The notes beneath the pieces are model-generated. The model searched no databases and was not told the DNA's origin. It saw nothing but the letters and a program-made list of their open reading frames with translations. A stretch of DNA of 57,467 nucleotides from a virus. The position numbers and the translations under genes are program-made. Shown piece after piece: positions 23,494 through 32,189 of the stretch (its first letter is position 1; each line of letters opens with the position of its first letter). The DNA lies in IMG/VR virus record IMGVR_UViG_3300033233_000045, positions 1 to 57,467 of that record; one strand, given 5' to 3'.

Positions 23494-24243
23494 ATGGCAG
23501 ACCTTTCCGCGTTTCGCGGTGGACTGATCGACGAGTGTTTCACGAAGAACGTCGCCGGCGGCGTGGATGTGACGCTGGCAGTCAGGGGAGAGGCGGACCG
23601 GTCCTGCCTCATCTTCACCGGCGCGCTCACAGCGTCGATCGCCGTCATCTTCCCAGCCACCGCGGAATCGGCCGGCCTTGTCTGGCAGATCGAGAACCAG
23701 ACCACGGGCGCGTTCCTACTGTCGGTCAAGAACTCAGGCGGAACGGCGCTCGTCATCCCGGCGGGTGTGCGCTCCTTTGTCCTGTGGACGGGGACGGCGT
23801 TCGTGTTCGCCAGCAGCCAGATTCAGATGTCGGAGATCATCCTCACGTCGGCGCAGGTCAAGGCGCTTCGCGCGACGCCCATTACGATCTTCGGGGCTCC
23901 GGGCGCCGGGAAGTTGCTGGAGTTTCTTTCCGCACAATTGATTCTCGACTACGGCGGCACGAACGGCTTCACCGAAGCCGGGAACAACCTCGCGGTGCGG
24001 TTCGTGGACGGAACGGGCGTGATCGTTTCCCAGGCTATCGAGATGACCGGATTCATCGATCAAACGGCGGACACGGCCACGACCGCGCAGCCGAAGATCG
24101 ACGTGATCGCGGCGAAAGCGGCCTGCGAGAATGTGCCGCTTGTGCTCCACAACACGTCGGGCGCCGAAATCGCCGGGAACGCGGCGAACGACAACATCGT
24201 CCGGGTGAAGACGTGCTGCCGCGTCCACGCCACGGGATGGTAG
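23494..24243 (+). CDS. Virion protein: fibre module fused to capsid-decoration-like domain
   Basis: A 249-residue protein of two domains. Residues 1-105 are the beta-sandwich module found in several proteins of this genome (MADLSAFRG start, LIFTGALTASIAVIFPA, ENQTTGAFLLSVKNSGGT). Residues 110-249 match a domain common in phage head decoration or minor structural proteins: ILTSAQVKALRATPI, GAGKLLEFLSAQLILDYGG, FIDQTADTATTAQPKID and LVLHNTSGAEI. Joining a fibre-type module to a decoration domain would display an adhesin on the capsid. Inference rests on gene position and pattern. Confidence 0.65.
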   Translation: MADLSAFRGGLIDECFTKNVAGGVDVTLAVRGEADRSCLIFTGALTASIAVIFPATAESAGLVWQIENQTTGAFLLSVKNSGGTALVIPAGVRSFVLWTGTAFVFASSQIQMSEIILTSAQVKALRATPITIFGAPGAGKLLEFLSAQLILDYGGTNGFTEAGNNLAVRFVDGTGVIVSQAIEMTGFIDQTADTATTAQPKIDVIAAKAACENVPLVLHNTSGAEIAGNAANDNIVRVKTCCRVHATGW

Positions 24244-24246
24244 GCG

Positions 24247-24897
24247 ATGGCGAAAACGGCGTATCCCACGGAGATCGAGTTTCATGCCTATCTCTCGGAC
24301 GCGGGGTTTTCCGCCGCTTTCCTGGCGCTTCTGGATCTGGAGACGGCGCTCGCGGCGGGTCAGTCGACCTTCGAGGAAATGACGGGGCGGCGGATGCTGG
24401 CGACCACGCAGACGCGCGAGTTCGATCCGCCCTCGAACTCATGGCGTGATCTCGACCTGAAAACGGACCTCCTCTCGGTGACGGGTCTCACCGTGGGCGC
24501 AACGGCGTTGATCTCGGGAACCGATTACCGGCTCCTGCCCTACAACGCGGCGGACGACGGACGGCCTTACAACATGGTGCGGTTCAACCGCTGGTGGACG
24601 CCGCCGCCGACGTGGGCGGAACGCGGCAGCGTCGTGATCACGGGCTCGTGGGGTTTCGGGACGACGATCCCCGAGGCGGCGTGGCAGGGGATTCTGACGC
24701 TCGCGGGGCTGTCGCTCTTCCCGGCCATCGCCCAATCGCGGACGCGGGGCATCCAGATGTGGCGGGAGGCAGACGTGACGGAGCAATATGGAGCCGATCC
24801 GTTGGGGAGCCTGCGTGACAACTGGTCGCGTTACGCGATGGGAGTGGACGGCAGGGGCGGCGTCGTGGGGATGTATCGGAGGGTCACGCAGGGCTGA
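24247..24897 (+). CDS. Head-tail connector protein
   Basis: A 216-residue protein that begins with helices (EIEFHAYLSDAGF, LETALAAGQSTFEEMTGRRM), followed by a beta part (FDPPSNSWRDLDLKTDLLSV, then NMVRFNRWW) and the connector signature WAERGSVVITGSWGFG plus a final helix bundle (AAWQGILTLAGLSLFPA). This is the layout of gp6/adaptor-type head-tail connectors that bind below the portal. The stop shares a base with the next start. Confidence 0.75.
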   Translation: MAKTAYPTEIEFHAYLSDAGFSAAFLALLDLETALAAGQSTFEEMTGRRMLATTQTREFDPPSNSWRDLDLKTDLLSVTGLTVGATALISGTDYRLLPYNAADDGRPYNMVRFNRWWTPPPTWAERGSVVITGSWGFGTTIPEAAWQGILTLAGLSLFPAIAQSRTRGIQMWREADVTEQYGADPLGSLRDNWSRYAMGVDGRGGVVGMYRRVTQG

Positions 24898-25319
24898 TGG
24901 CGAGCATCTATGAGGACGTGATCGCGCTCTCTCTGGCCGCGCGGGCGCCGGGGGCGGCCACGGAACAGGCCACCTCCTATTTCCGCGCCCTGGGCGCTAA
25001 TGGTCTCTATATCCTGCTGCACGTTTCGGCGATCGGGACGGGAAATCTTACGTTCAGGATTTACAGCCGCGAGATATTCGAGGGGACCGACTACCAGATC
25101 AACCTCGACCATGCCACGCCGATCACCGCCACGGGCCGCTACGCGCATCCACTCGCCCTCGGCGTCGCCCGACAACCTGCCGGAGAAGCGGCCGTCACGG
25201 TCGCGACCGCCGTCAAACAGACGATCTCTCTTCCCGCGCCGGATATATTCCGGTTTGGGGTGTTGCATTCGGACGCGTCGGCATGGACTTATGGCGTCTC
25301 ATTCAAGCGTGTGAGGTGA
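24897..25319 (+). CDS. Small beta-rich virion protein (paralogue 1)
   Basis: A 140-residue protein with mostly beta pattern. Landmarks are GANGLYILLHVSAIGTG, RQPAGEAAVTVATAVKQT, SLPAPDIFRFGVLH and WTYGVSFKRVR. The next gene encodes a paralogue with the same order of blocks. Proteins of this form (small jelly-roll or lectin-like sandwich) occur near connector genes in many siphoviruses. It starts at the ATG overlapping the connector stop (TGATG). Exact role unknown. Confidence 0.6.
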   Translation: MASIYEDVIALSLAARAPGAATEQATSYFRALGANGLYILLHVSAIGTGNLTFRIYSREIFEGTDYQINLDHATPITATGRYAHPLALGVARQPAGEAAVTVATAVKQTISLPAPDIFRFGVLHSDASAWTYGVSFKRVR

Positions 25320-25323
25320 CGGG

Positions 25324-25728
25324 GTGGCGACGCTCCACGAACAGTCGGTCTCCATCCCGCTCTCGTCCTATACCGCATCCGTCACGGGCCGCAACGAGCG
25401 ATCCGAGGGCGCGAGAGGATTGTTCGTCGTCGTTCGGGTGAAAACCGCGGGGACGGGAACGATCACCCCGTTTTTGACATTGCTGGAACCGTTCCAGAGC
25501 GTTCCCAGCCAGCAGAGTCAAAACGTCAACATCTCCACCGCCGGGACGTTTTTCCTGGTGATCCATCCATTCGCGGCAAAACGTCCCGCGGGCGAAGCGG
25601 CGAACACGGTCCATGCGAACTGTATTCAGACCGTGGACACGCTTCCGCCTGATCGGTTCCGGTTCAACGTGAACAAGTCGGACGGTTCGACATGGGAATT
25701 CGGCGTCAGTTTTCAGAGGCTTTTCTAG
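25324..25728 (+). CDS. Small beta-rich virion protein (paralogue 2)
   Basis: A 134-residue paralogue of the preceding protein: GARGLFVVVRVKTAGTG, RPAGEAANTVHANCIQT, TLPPDRFRFNVNKSDGS and WEFGVSFQRLF align block by block with it. The start is GTG at 25324. The two genes are a tandem duplication that has diverged strongly, which suggests they occupy related but distinct places in the particle. Function inferred as structural. Confidence 0.6.
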   Translation: MATLHEQSVSIPLSSYTASVTGRNERSEGARGLFVVVRVKTAGTGTITPFLTLLEPFQSVPSQQSQNVNISTAGTFFLVIHPFAAKRPAGEAANTVHANCIQTVDTLPPDRFRFNVNKSDGSTWEFGVSFQRLF

Positions 25729-26160
25729 ATGCCGCTCACTCCCAGGCAGGAACTCTCCTATAACCATCGCGCCGACCTGTATCAGCCGGTGGTCGGGTTC
25801 GACGCGGACGGACGACCGCAACCGGTGGGCTATTCGTTGCGCTTCACGGACGTCCCCTGCCGGTTCGAGCGGCTCGTCCCCTATTCCGCGCCGGGCGTGC
25901 TCGGGCGGTCGGAGACGGACATCCTCCAGTCTCTGGACAAAATCCATTTCGCGGAGGATCAGGAGGTCGATGAGGCGTGGTGGATACAGGACAAAAGCCT
26001 GCGCCCGGACGGAACGCCGGGCAACTCTTACGGCCGCTGGTGGGTGGCGCGCGGGGAGCCACAGAGAATCATTGACTCACTCGACCGCGACGGCGGAAAG
26101 GTTGTCGTTACCGCGAGCGGTGAACTTCACCCGCCGGAAGGACTGCCGCTCGCGGCGTGA
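25729..26160 (+). CDS. Head closure (stopper) protein
   Basis: A 143-residue protein that starts immediately after the previous stop. It resembles phage head closure proteins: RADLYQPVVGFDADGRPQPVG, then DVPCRFERL, DILQSLDKIHFAEDQEVDEAWWI and a final strand-rich part (GGKVVVTASGEL). The stopper closes the portal channel after packaging. Order after the connector and before the neck protein agrees with siphovirus synteny. Confidence 0.65.
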   Translation: MPLTPRQELSYNHRADLYQPVVGFDADGRPQPVGYSLRFTDVPCRFERLVPYSAPGVLGRSETDILQSLDKIHFAEDQEVDEAWWIQDKSLRPDGTPGNSYGRWWVARGEPQRIIDSLDRDGGKVVVTASGELHPPEGLPLAA

Positions 26161-26166
26161 GGTCTC

Positions 26167-26637
26167 ATGGCGTTTGATTGGGCCGGGTTCGAGACAGGCG
26201 TGCGCGCCGCCGTGGGCGCGGTGTGGCCGGAGACGTTGCCCGGTCCCGGCGGCGGCGGTGTCTGGACAGTCACGCGTATCGAGCGGTTCCCGCTGGAGAA
26301 CGTCACCGCGCCGTTCGCCGTGATCCAGTTCTCCCCGGCGCGCGACTCGAACGAGTGGAGCGGGATCACAAACCAGGCGTACGAGATCGAGACCTCGATC
26401 TTCTACGTTACGGCGATCAACCTCTCCACCCACGTTGAGTTGACCGTCCGCGGCAGGCTAGAGGATTTGGAGGACGCCCTGCTCGCGACGGGAATCACGC
26501 CGGGGCAGGTATGGCGCGTGACGGGGCAGGACACAAGCGAGTTGAACGCGGCGAACGCGATTCTGCTCACGAAGAACAAGGCGCTGTTCGCGGGAGCGCT
26601 TTACGTGACGCTGATCGCGGGGGAGACGGGAAACTAA
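26167..26637 (+). CDS. Neck / tail completion protein
   Basis: A 156-residue protein: MAFDWAGFETGVRAAVGAVWP at the N-terminus, a strand-rich centre (FAVIQFSPARDSNEW, EIETSIFYVTAIN) and a helix (VRGRLEDLEDALLATG). This is the general pattern of tail completion or terminator proteins, which cap the tail tube before it joins the head. Its place directly before the tail-tube genes supports this. No motif is decisive. Confidence 0.55.
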   Translation: MAFDWAGFETGVRAAVGAVWPETLPGPGGGGVWTVTRIERFPLENVTAPFAVIQFSPARDSNEWSGITNQAYEIETSIFYVTAINLSTHVELTVRGRLEDLEDALLATGITPGQVWRVTGQDTSELNAANAILLTKNKALFAGALYVTLIAGETGN

Positions 26638-26683
26638 AGCTCCGTCGGCCGCGGGCAAGGGCGAGAGGCGGGGGAGGTTTGTC

Positions 26684-27202
26684 ATGGCGATCGACGTTCC
26701 GGAATGGTTGCTCGGGCGACACATTACGACCGTCCAGGTGACGGCCCAGGAATTAGTCGCCGGTTCGCTTGCCATCCCGGCGGGCACACCGGCCCAGGTT
26801 GGCCCGATCGACTTCTTTACGGTCGTCGATGAGATCGAACAGACGCTGGAGACGGAGACCGAGAACATCGTGCCGATGACCTCACAGGCAATCAACGCGG
26901 TCGTGCTCGCGCAGGGCGGCGGTTTCAGTCTGACGGAGGTGCTGCGGCTGGATACCCCGCCCGTGACCAGTCCACTTTCCAGCGCGAATCATCTGTTCAC
27001 CTTGTTTCGTAACTGGCGACATTTCGAGGTCGTGTTCACGCGGGCGGCGCAGACTCACACGGGGCACTATGCGAATGGGGGATGCACCGTGAGCGTGCGG
27101 CGTGGAAAAAGCACAGCCGTCGCCCGATTCCTGCCGATCCAGAAATTTGAAGCGGCTCCCGCCCTCACGTTCGCCGGCAGCGGCAACGTGACGGTCACGT
27201 GA
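26684..27202 (+). CDS. Major tail (tube) protein, copy 1
   Basis: A 172-residue protein, beta-rich, starting MAIDVPEWLLGRHITTVQVTA. The next gene encodes a paralogue with the same first 20 residues and the same DFFTVVD block, so the pair is a tandem duplication. Position before the G/GT chaperone genes is where tail-tube genes lie in siphoviruses. A good ribosome site (GGGGGAGG) stands upstream. Two tube-like genes suggest either a mixed tube or one tube and one variant with another task. Confidence 0.65.
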   Translation: MAIDVPEWLLGRHITTVQVTAQELVAGSLAIPAGTPAQVGPIDFFTVVDEIEQTLETETENIVPMTSQAINAVVLAQGGGFSLTEVLRLDTPPVTSPLSSANHLFTLFRNWRHFEVVFTRAAQTHTGHYANGGCTVSVRRGKSTAVARFLPIQKFEAAPALTFAGSGNVTVT

Positions 27203-27208
27203 CAGACC

Positions 27209-27694
27209 ATGGCGATTGCGGTTCCCGAATGGCTGATCGGACGCGGCATCACGACGATTACCGTCACGGCGCAGGAGTTTTCCGGCGGTGTCCTGGCGAC
27301 GCCCGCGGGGCAGTCCGCCGTGGATTTTTTCACGGTAGTGGACCGCATCTACTACGAGCATGAGGTGGAGCTGGTGGACGTGTCGCCGACCACCTCCCGG
27401 CAACGGAACATGGTGATCCTCACCACCGGCGGGACATTTACGCTCACGGAAAACATGCGGCGTGCGTCCGCGGGCGGCGCTCATTCGTTCAATGGGCTCG
27501 CGCTTCTGTTTCACACGTGGGACTATTTCCGCCTGGTGTTTACGAGAGCGGAGAAAACGTATACGTTCTACGCCGTGAACGGCGGATTCACCGAGGAGGT
27601 AGGGCGCGGAAAAAGTCCGGCGCAAGCCCACTTCGCTCCGGCGGGGACGGTGGAGACCGGCGTGGCGCAGAGTCGGAACCCGAGTTACACATGA
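27209..27694 (+). CDS. Major tail (tube) protein, copy 2
   Basis: A 161-residue paralogue of the preceding protein: MAIAVPEWLIGRGITTITVTA, LATPAGQSAVDFFTVVD, and later MVILTTGGTFTLTENMRRAS, which parallels VVLAQGGGFSLTEVLRL of copy 1. The sequences share the N-terminal third best. Its stop overlaps the start of the chaperone gene (ATGA). Either copy could be the main tube subunit. Confidence 0.65.
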   Translation: MAIAVPEWLIGRGITTITVTAQEFSGGVLATPAGQSAVDFFTVVDRIYYEHEVELVDVSPTTSRQRNMVILTTGGTFTLTENMRRASAGGAHSFNGLALLFHTWDYFRLVFTRAEKTYTFYAVNGGFTEEVGRGKSPAQAHFAPAGTVETGVAQSRNPSYT

Positions 27695-28173
27695 TGATCG
27701 AACAGGAACTGGAACGTCGTGCAGCGACGGGGATCCCGAATCCCTTCGAGCTGAAGCGGCCGGGGCGGGAGGTGCATTACAAGACTTTCACCGACGAGGA
27801 TCAGCCCGGCGTGACGCTGGAGTTGTCGCTTCGGAAGCCGGACGCCATCGACATGGGTCGGTGCGCCGCGCAGGTCGGGCGCATGACCGAACTTTATATT
27901 ACAGGCAACGATGAGATAGGGCCGGGTCCCTTCCCGCTGGTAGGCGGCGAGATGATCCCCGTGAGCGAAGAACTGTTCGGTCAGGCGTGCATGGTCTGGG
28001 CGATGCAGGCGCCGCCGGGCGAGAACCGCCAGTCCCGTCGCTGGGAGCCGGAGCACTTGGTCGCATGGGCGCTCACGATGCCCAATGCCTGGCGGGCCGT
28101 GCTGCGCTTCGTGGATGAGATCGGGCGGACGACGAGGCGGGCCGAGGGAAACGGAAAAGCGCCTACGGAGTGA
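27691..28173 (+). CDS. Tail assembly chaperone G
   Basis: A 160-residue protein with the features of gpG-type chaperones: NPFELKRPGREVHYKTFT, LELSLRKPDAIDMGR, a helix AQVGRMTELY and the segment WEPEHLVAWALTMPNAWRA. It coats the tape measure during tail assembly. Near its end the codons GAG GGA AAC contain the slippery heptamer GGGAAAC (28146-28152) in the right phase for a -1 shift into the next ORF. A second in-frame ATG follows the first. Confidence 0.8.
   Translation: MMIEQELERRAATGIPNPFELKRPGREVHYKTFTDEDQPGVTLELSLRKPDAIDMGRCAAQVGRMTELYITGNDEIGPGPFPLVGGEMIPVSEELFGQACMVWAMQAPPGENRQSRRWEPEHLVAWALTMPNAWRAVLRFVDEIGRTTRRAEGNGKAPTE
28146..28152 (+). promoter_or_regulatory. -1 ribosomal frameshift slippery site GGGAAAC
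   Basis: The heptamer is positioned as G GGA AAC relative to the G frame, the canonical X XXY YYZ arrangement. After a -1 slip the ribosome reads CGG AAA AGC and enters the frame of the 28170-28457 ORF with no stop. The product would be a 255-residue GT fusion (154 residues before the slip, 101 after). Confidence 0.85.
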
Positions 28174-28457
28174 TCGTCCGGACGGCGCTGCACTATATCT
28201 ACGAGCATCCTGAAGTCACATTTCATCGACATGCATTGCTCGCGCGGATCGACGAACGGCTGGGGATGCTGATCGAGATGGCGGTCCTGTTCATCCGCGG
28301 CGGCGACACGGCGGGAGATTGGGCGCGGTTTGCGCGGACGGCGGCGGAACGGATGGCGCCGCTCTCTCACGATTGGCTGGGCGACCTGATGGAATTCGCG
28401 ACGGAGGACGCCGACGCGATGGACGAGGCCGAGATGAGGGCGAAGCACGGTGGCTGA
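28170..28457 (+). CDS. Tail assembly chaperone T part of GT
   Basis: A 95-codon ORF that overlaps the G stop and is most likely translated as the C-terminal part of GT after the frameshift at 28146-28152, not from its GTG. It is helical: TALHYIYEHPEVTFHRH, LGMLIEMAVLFIRGGD and a charged end (MDEAEMRAKHGG). In siphoviruses the T domain binds the major tail protein while G binds the tape measure. Independent initiation at GTG 28170 is possible but poorly supported. Confidence 0.8.
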   Translation: MIVRTALHYIYEHPEVTFHRHALLARIDERLGMLIEMAVLFIRGGDTAGDWARFARTAAERMAPLSHDWLGDLMEFATEDADAMDEAEMRAKHGG

Positions 28458-29421
28458 TCCCGTTTCCACATTACTGTCGGAATCGCTGCGGGCGCAATTA
28501 TTGATGCTCGGCGAACTGCGCTCTCTCCGCGCCTCGCAGGCCGGCGTGAATCGCGCCTTGGTCGCGGCCAGGATCGGCACAGCGGGCGGCGGGGTGTCCG
28601 TGGGGACGATGGCGACCGGGTTCGGCCGGCTGGGGACGGCCATCACGGTCGCCGTGGCGGCGTTCACGCTGCTGAAACGGACGTTCGACGCGGGCCGGGA
28701 CACGCTTCAGGCTCTCGCGGATCTGCGCCTGTTCGGTGGAGGATCGACCGGTCAATCGGCGCAGGCGGCGACGTTGTTCGCCGCCGTGGGGAACTCGGCG
28801 ACGCAGGTCGCGGATATTGCCGCCACACTGCGGACGAATATCGCGGCGGGCGGGTTCGCGCGAGGGGCCGCCTCGCAACTGGGCGTCGGAACCGTCCTGC
28901 CGCGTGGGCTGGGATCGACGAACGACGTGCAGATCCTGCTCCAAGTGGCCGCGGCCCTCCGACGCGTGACGAGCGAAGAGGAGGCTCGGCGGCTGGCGAT
29001 CCGGTTGGGGTTGCCCGACCTGCTGCGATTCAGAACGCTCACGGAGGAACAGTTCGCGGCGACGCGCCGGATCGCCGATTTTCAGCAACAGGTTCTCGGC
29101 GCCGGAGCGGAGGGACGTATCCAGCAGTTCACGGCCGACCTGAACAACCTGCTTTCGGTTGTGAAGCTCGGCCCGGCCGTCTTTACGGACTTCGTTCTGC
29201 GCCTTCTAGGTTACAAGGGGCAGGCCGGGGGCGGGCCGGGGAACGCCATCCAGCAGAACACGAGCGCGCTCCAGCAGAACACCGTCGCCATCGGCCAGAT
29301 GCGCGCGATCTTCGGCGGCGGTGAGCGCGCGCGCGGCGCGGTCCCGGCGGGCCTGCGCGGCGAACTGCTCCGCAAGGCGATGGAATCGGACGCGATCAAA
29401 CTGGGAGCGTTCTCCCTGTGA
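28450..29421 (+). CDS. Tape measure protein (short)
   Basis: A 323-residue, alanine- and leucine-rich helical protein with a hydrophobic segment near residues 60-75 (LGTAITVAVAAFTLLKRTF), coiled-coil stretches (IADFQQQVLG) and a repetitive glutamine/asparagine piece (NTSALQQNTVAIGQMRA). It lies right after G/GT, where the tape measure gene always is. Using the rule of about 0.15 nm tail per residue, the tail would be only about 50 nm. It starts with GTG overlapping the T stop. The hydrophobic segment is typical of tape measures that insert into the membrane. Confidence 0.75.
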   Translation: MADPVSTLLSESLRAQLLMLGELRSLRASQAGVNRALVAARIGTAGGGVSVGTMATGFGRLGTAITVAVAAFTLLKRTFDAGRDTLQALADLRLFGGGSTGQSAQAATLFAAVGNSATQVADIAATLRTNIAAGGFARGAASQLGVGTVLPRGLGSTNDVQILLQVAAALRRVTSEEEARRLAIRLGLPDLLRFRTLTEEQFAATRRIADFQQQVLGAGAEGRIQQFTADLNNLLSVVKLGPAVFTDFVLRLLGYKGQAGGGPGNAIQQNTSALQQNTVAIGQMRAIFGGGERARGAVPAGLRGELLRKAMESDAIKLGAFSL

Positions 29422-29480
29422 GCGGGACGTGCTGTCGGTTCTGCAACACTTTCGCCGTTTCTTGTTGCGTAGGCGTTTGA
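29418..29480 (+). CDS. Possible 20-residue cysteine-rich peptide
   Basis: A tiny ORF coupled to the tape measure stop (GTGA, 29418-29421): MSGTCCRFCNTFAVSCCVGV, with five cysteines (CCxxC and CC). It ends 24 bases before the tail-tip ATG, which has its own GGAGG. It may be a real metal-binding or disulfide peptide or simply an accidental reading frame. Low confidence. Confidence 0.25.
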   Translation: MSGTCCRFCNTFAVSCCVGV

Positions 29481-29504
29481 CCGGGCGAGGCGCCTGGAGG
29501 ATCG

Positions 29505-32180
29505 ATGCCGGGATTAGGAGAGCGGACGGCAGCAGCGACGGGAGCGGTGATCACCCCAAACCGCGCGACCGACTTCGCGTTCGACCTGGACGAGGTGGTC
29601 CAGGTCGAGCCGCCGTGGTCGTTTCGGCGTTACGGTAACGAGATCGTCCCCGATCCGACCAGCGTGGTCGGTCAGTTCGACGTGGAGATGCTCGCCTCGG
29701 GCTACTGGATCGAGCGACCCCTGCAGGATCAACTGAACCGGCTGCACGAGCGCACCGAGACCAACTCCACGGTGATGCTGCTCTCTCAGTTCGAGTTGGC
29801 GCCGGACATCGTGCAAGAACCGCTCTACCGCACGCCCACGGAGTTGACGGGCCTCACTACCGGGGCGGCGGCGGGGCTGGCGCTCTTTAACAACGACCTG
29901 TTCTTTGGCTACCGGCGGGCGGCGGGGGCGATGTGGAACGCGCCGCTCACGACGGTCTCCCGTGTGAAGCCGACGCAGGAGACGGAGAACATTGTTCTCG
30001 ACCGCGCGATGGAGGCGAAAGTGGATCACCTGGAGGACCAGGCGTACCTCCTGCGGTTCCACCTCGCGGGAACGCACCGGCACGCGCCGGACAACCTCCT
30101 GACCTTCTACTTCGGGGGACCGCTCTTCGCGGAGGGGTATGGCGAATACGCACTCACCTTTCACGGACACGGCGGCTGCACGCTCCGGGAATACGCCGGC
30201 GGCCAATGGGTCAACCGCGACGAATGGCAGTGGACGACGCCCCACCAGGTGATGGACGCCGCGCACACGATGCGGATCATTCCCCACGTCCGCCGATACA
30301 TCGAGTTCAAAAGTGAGACGAACCGGCTGTTCACGCCCACGTTATACCTCGCGCCCCGGCCGGGGATCGGACCGTGGGCCGCGCCGCAAGGATCGCCCAC
30401 GGTGCAGCTTTACACGGTGAATCCCTCGGTGACGGGACAGCCGAGCCTGAATCCGAACTGGGTGACGGGCAAGGGGCGCGTGAAAGTGGACGTGCGGCGC
30501 GACCTGCGCGCCTATTGGCAGGTCGCGCGGCTCGAATACCCGCCCGGCGGCATCCTCGTGGATATGCCGTTCGTGATCCCGTGGGGGATGGACAACGCCG
30601 TCCCGCTGATCGCCCGCGCGGATGGATTCAAAGTGCTGCGGATGGCGTCCGGGGACAACGGCGAGGTGCTCGCGGACATTGTGATGACCGTATTCGACGT
30701 ACAGACGGGATTGCCGCTCCCCGCGCACGGATCGGGGACGGGCCTTCAACTCCCCGGCGACGAGAACCAACTGAATGTCGGGTTCAACTTTTCCTCCGTG
30801 GACGGGACGCGAACGGCCTTTCTGCGCGGCTGGAACGTCGAACGGGCGGGGCAGCAGGCGACGAAGGTGATCGGGCTCACGCTGGGAGGGCAACTCACTG
30901 AGGTCTCGATCACGGGACCCTCGGCGGACCCCACGCACGAGACGGCCTCGCTCACGATCGAAGACACGAAGAACGAGTTAAACGAGTTGCGCGAGCGCGG
31001 CGGAATGAACTGCCGGGTGCAGACCCAGTATGACGCGGGCGACCCGACGCTGAAGTCGGTGCTCTTCTACGGCCGCGTGACGAGGGCGGACGCAAACCTG
31101 ATCGGCCCGGACGTCGGGCAGACGTATCCCGCGCCGGGATGGCGGCGGCTCGACGTGCAACTGGTGGGGGAGTGGCAGCGGCTCGCCGATCAATTGATGA
31201 TCGGCCAGTTCGACTTCACAAGCGACCGGGCCGCGCCGCAATCGGAATGGATCGCCGGGACGCCCCCCGCGTGGAAGATCGGCGACGCCGTAAAGGAGAT
31301 GATCCGCGCCGCGGGCTATCCGGACAACCAGATCGACGTGAGCCAGATTCCCGACGGGCTGCGGTTGCCGATCTCCACGGAGGATTCCCAGAACTACTAC
31401 CCGCTTCCGTTTACGAGCATCGGTGATTACGTGCAGCGGGTCTTGCGCGACTACCTGGGCGCGTATCTGATCTGGGACGCGAACGCCGAGAACGGCGGCT
31501 TTCGCGGCATGTGGCGCGTGCGGCTGGGACCCGTGATCGCGGCCGGGGCGACGCCGCTGTGGGAGTTCGTGAACGACGAGCCGCCGCCAGCCGCCGGCCC
31601 GGCCGGGACGCGCACGCTCACATTCCGGTCGGAAGCGTTCGGGGCGAACAAGAGCCCGGTCCGCCGAGGCAGTTTTCACAGCTACGTCTCGCCTCCCGAG
31701 GCGAACGCGGTGATCGTGACGACGACCGGGGCGCTGTTGCCGAGCAAGGCAAACACCGGCGTCGTCCAGTCGCTCATCAACTATCGCAGCTACAATCCGC
31801 CCGGCCACACGCCCGACCTGGCCGTGCCGGGGCCGACCAATCCCGACTACCTGGGCCGGTTCATCCCCCTCGTGTTGACGGACGCGGGTCTCGCCACGGG
31901 CGACACACCGGAGAAACGGCAGGCGGCGGTCGATCTCGTGGCGCGGCGGCTGTATAACATCGCCTGCCGGGCCACGAAGCACGCCTCGTGGGAGGCGGAA
32001 CTGGTGCTGATAACCGATCCGACGGACACGTTTCAGACGCGGAAGCGGCCGTTGCAGTACGGGGATTTTGTCCGCGTGGACGGGATCGACCACCTCGTGC
32101 GGTCATGCAACCCCTCCTACTCCCGCGACCATCTGCAGATGGCGCATTATGAGGCGGAGGTCTACCGGGCGCCGGACTAG
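29505..32180 (+). CDS. Tail tip / distal tail-hub protein
   Basis: An 891-residue protein directly after the tape measure. The N-terminal 330 residues look like a beta-rich distal tail part (LTFYFGGPLFAEGYGEYAL, IPHVRRYIEFKSETNRLF). The central part has QLTEVSITGPSADP and ASLTIEDTKNELNELRERG, which resemble baseplate-hub folds. The C-terminal part (LGRFIPLVLTDAGLATGD, FQTRKRPLQYGDFVRVDG) is typical of tail-associated hub proteins with an LXG-like turn. No peptidase or lysozyme motif was found. It probably forms the tail tip to which the fibres attach. Confidence 0.65.
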   Translation: MPGLGERTAAATGAVITPNRATDFAFDLDEVVQVEPPWSFRRYGNEIVPDPTSVVGQFDVEMLASGYWIERPLQDQLNRLHERTETNSTVMLLSQFELAPDIVQEPLYRTPTELTGLTTGAAAGLALFNNDLFFGYRRAAGAMWNAPLTTVSRVKPTQETENIVLDRAMEAKVDHLEDQAYLLRFHLAGTHRHAPDNLLTFYFGGPLFAEGYGEYALTFHGHGGCTLREYAGGQWVNRDEWQWTTPHQVMDAAHTMRIIPHVRRYIEFKSETNRLFTPTLYLAPRPGIGPWAAPQGSPTVQLYTVNPSVTGQPSLNPNWVTGKGRVKVDVRRDLRAYWQVARLEYPPGGILVDMPFVIPWGMDNAVPLIARADGFKVLRMASGDNGEVLADIVMTVFDVQTGLPLPAHGSGTGLQLPGDENQLNVGFNFSSVDGTRTAFLRGWNVERAGQQATKVIGLTLGGQLTEVSITGPSADPTHETASLTIEDTKNELNELRERGGMNCRVQTQYDAGDPTLKSVLFYGRVTRADANLIGPDVGQTYPAPGWRRLDVQLVGEWQRLADQLMIGQFDFTSDRAAPQSEWIAGTPPAWKIGDAVKEMIRAAGYPDNQIDVSQIPDGLRLPISTEDSQNYYPLPFTSIGDYVQRVLRDYLGAYLIWDANAENGGFRGMWRVRLGPVIAAGATPLWEFVNDEPPPAAGPAGTRTLTFRSEAFGANKSPVRRGSFHSYVSPPEANAVIVTTTGALLPSKANTGVVQSLINYRSYNPPGHTPDLAVPGPTNPDYLGRFIPLVLTDAGLATGDTPEKRQAAVDLVARRLYNIACRATKHASWEAELVLITDPTDTFQTRKRPLQYGDFVRVDGIDHLVRSCNPSYSRDHLQMAHYEAEVYRAPD

Positions 32181-32189
32181 GGAGAACGG

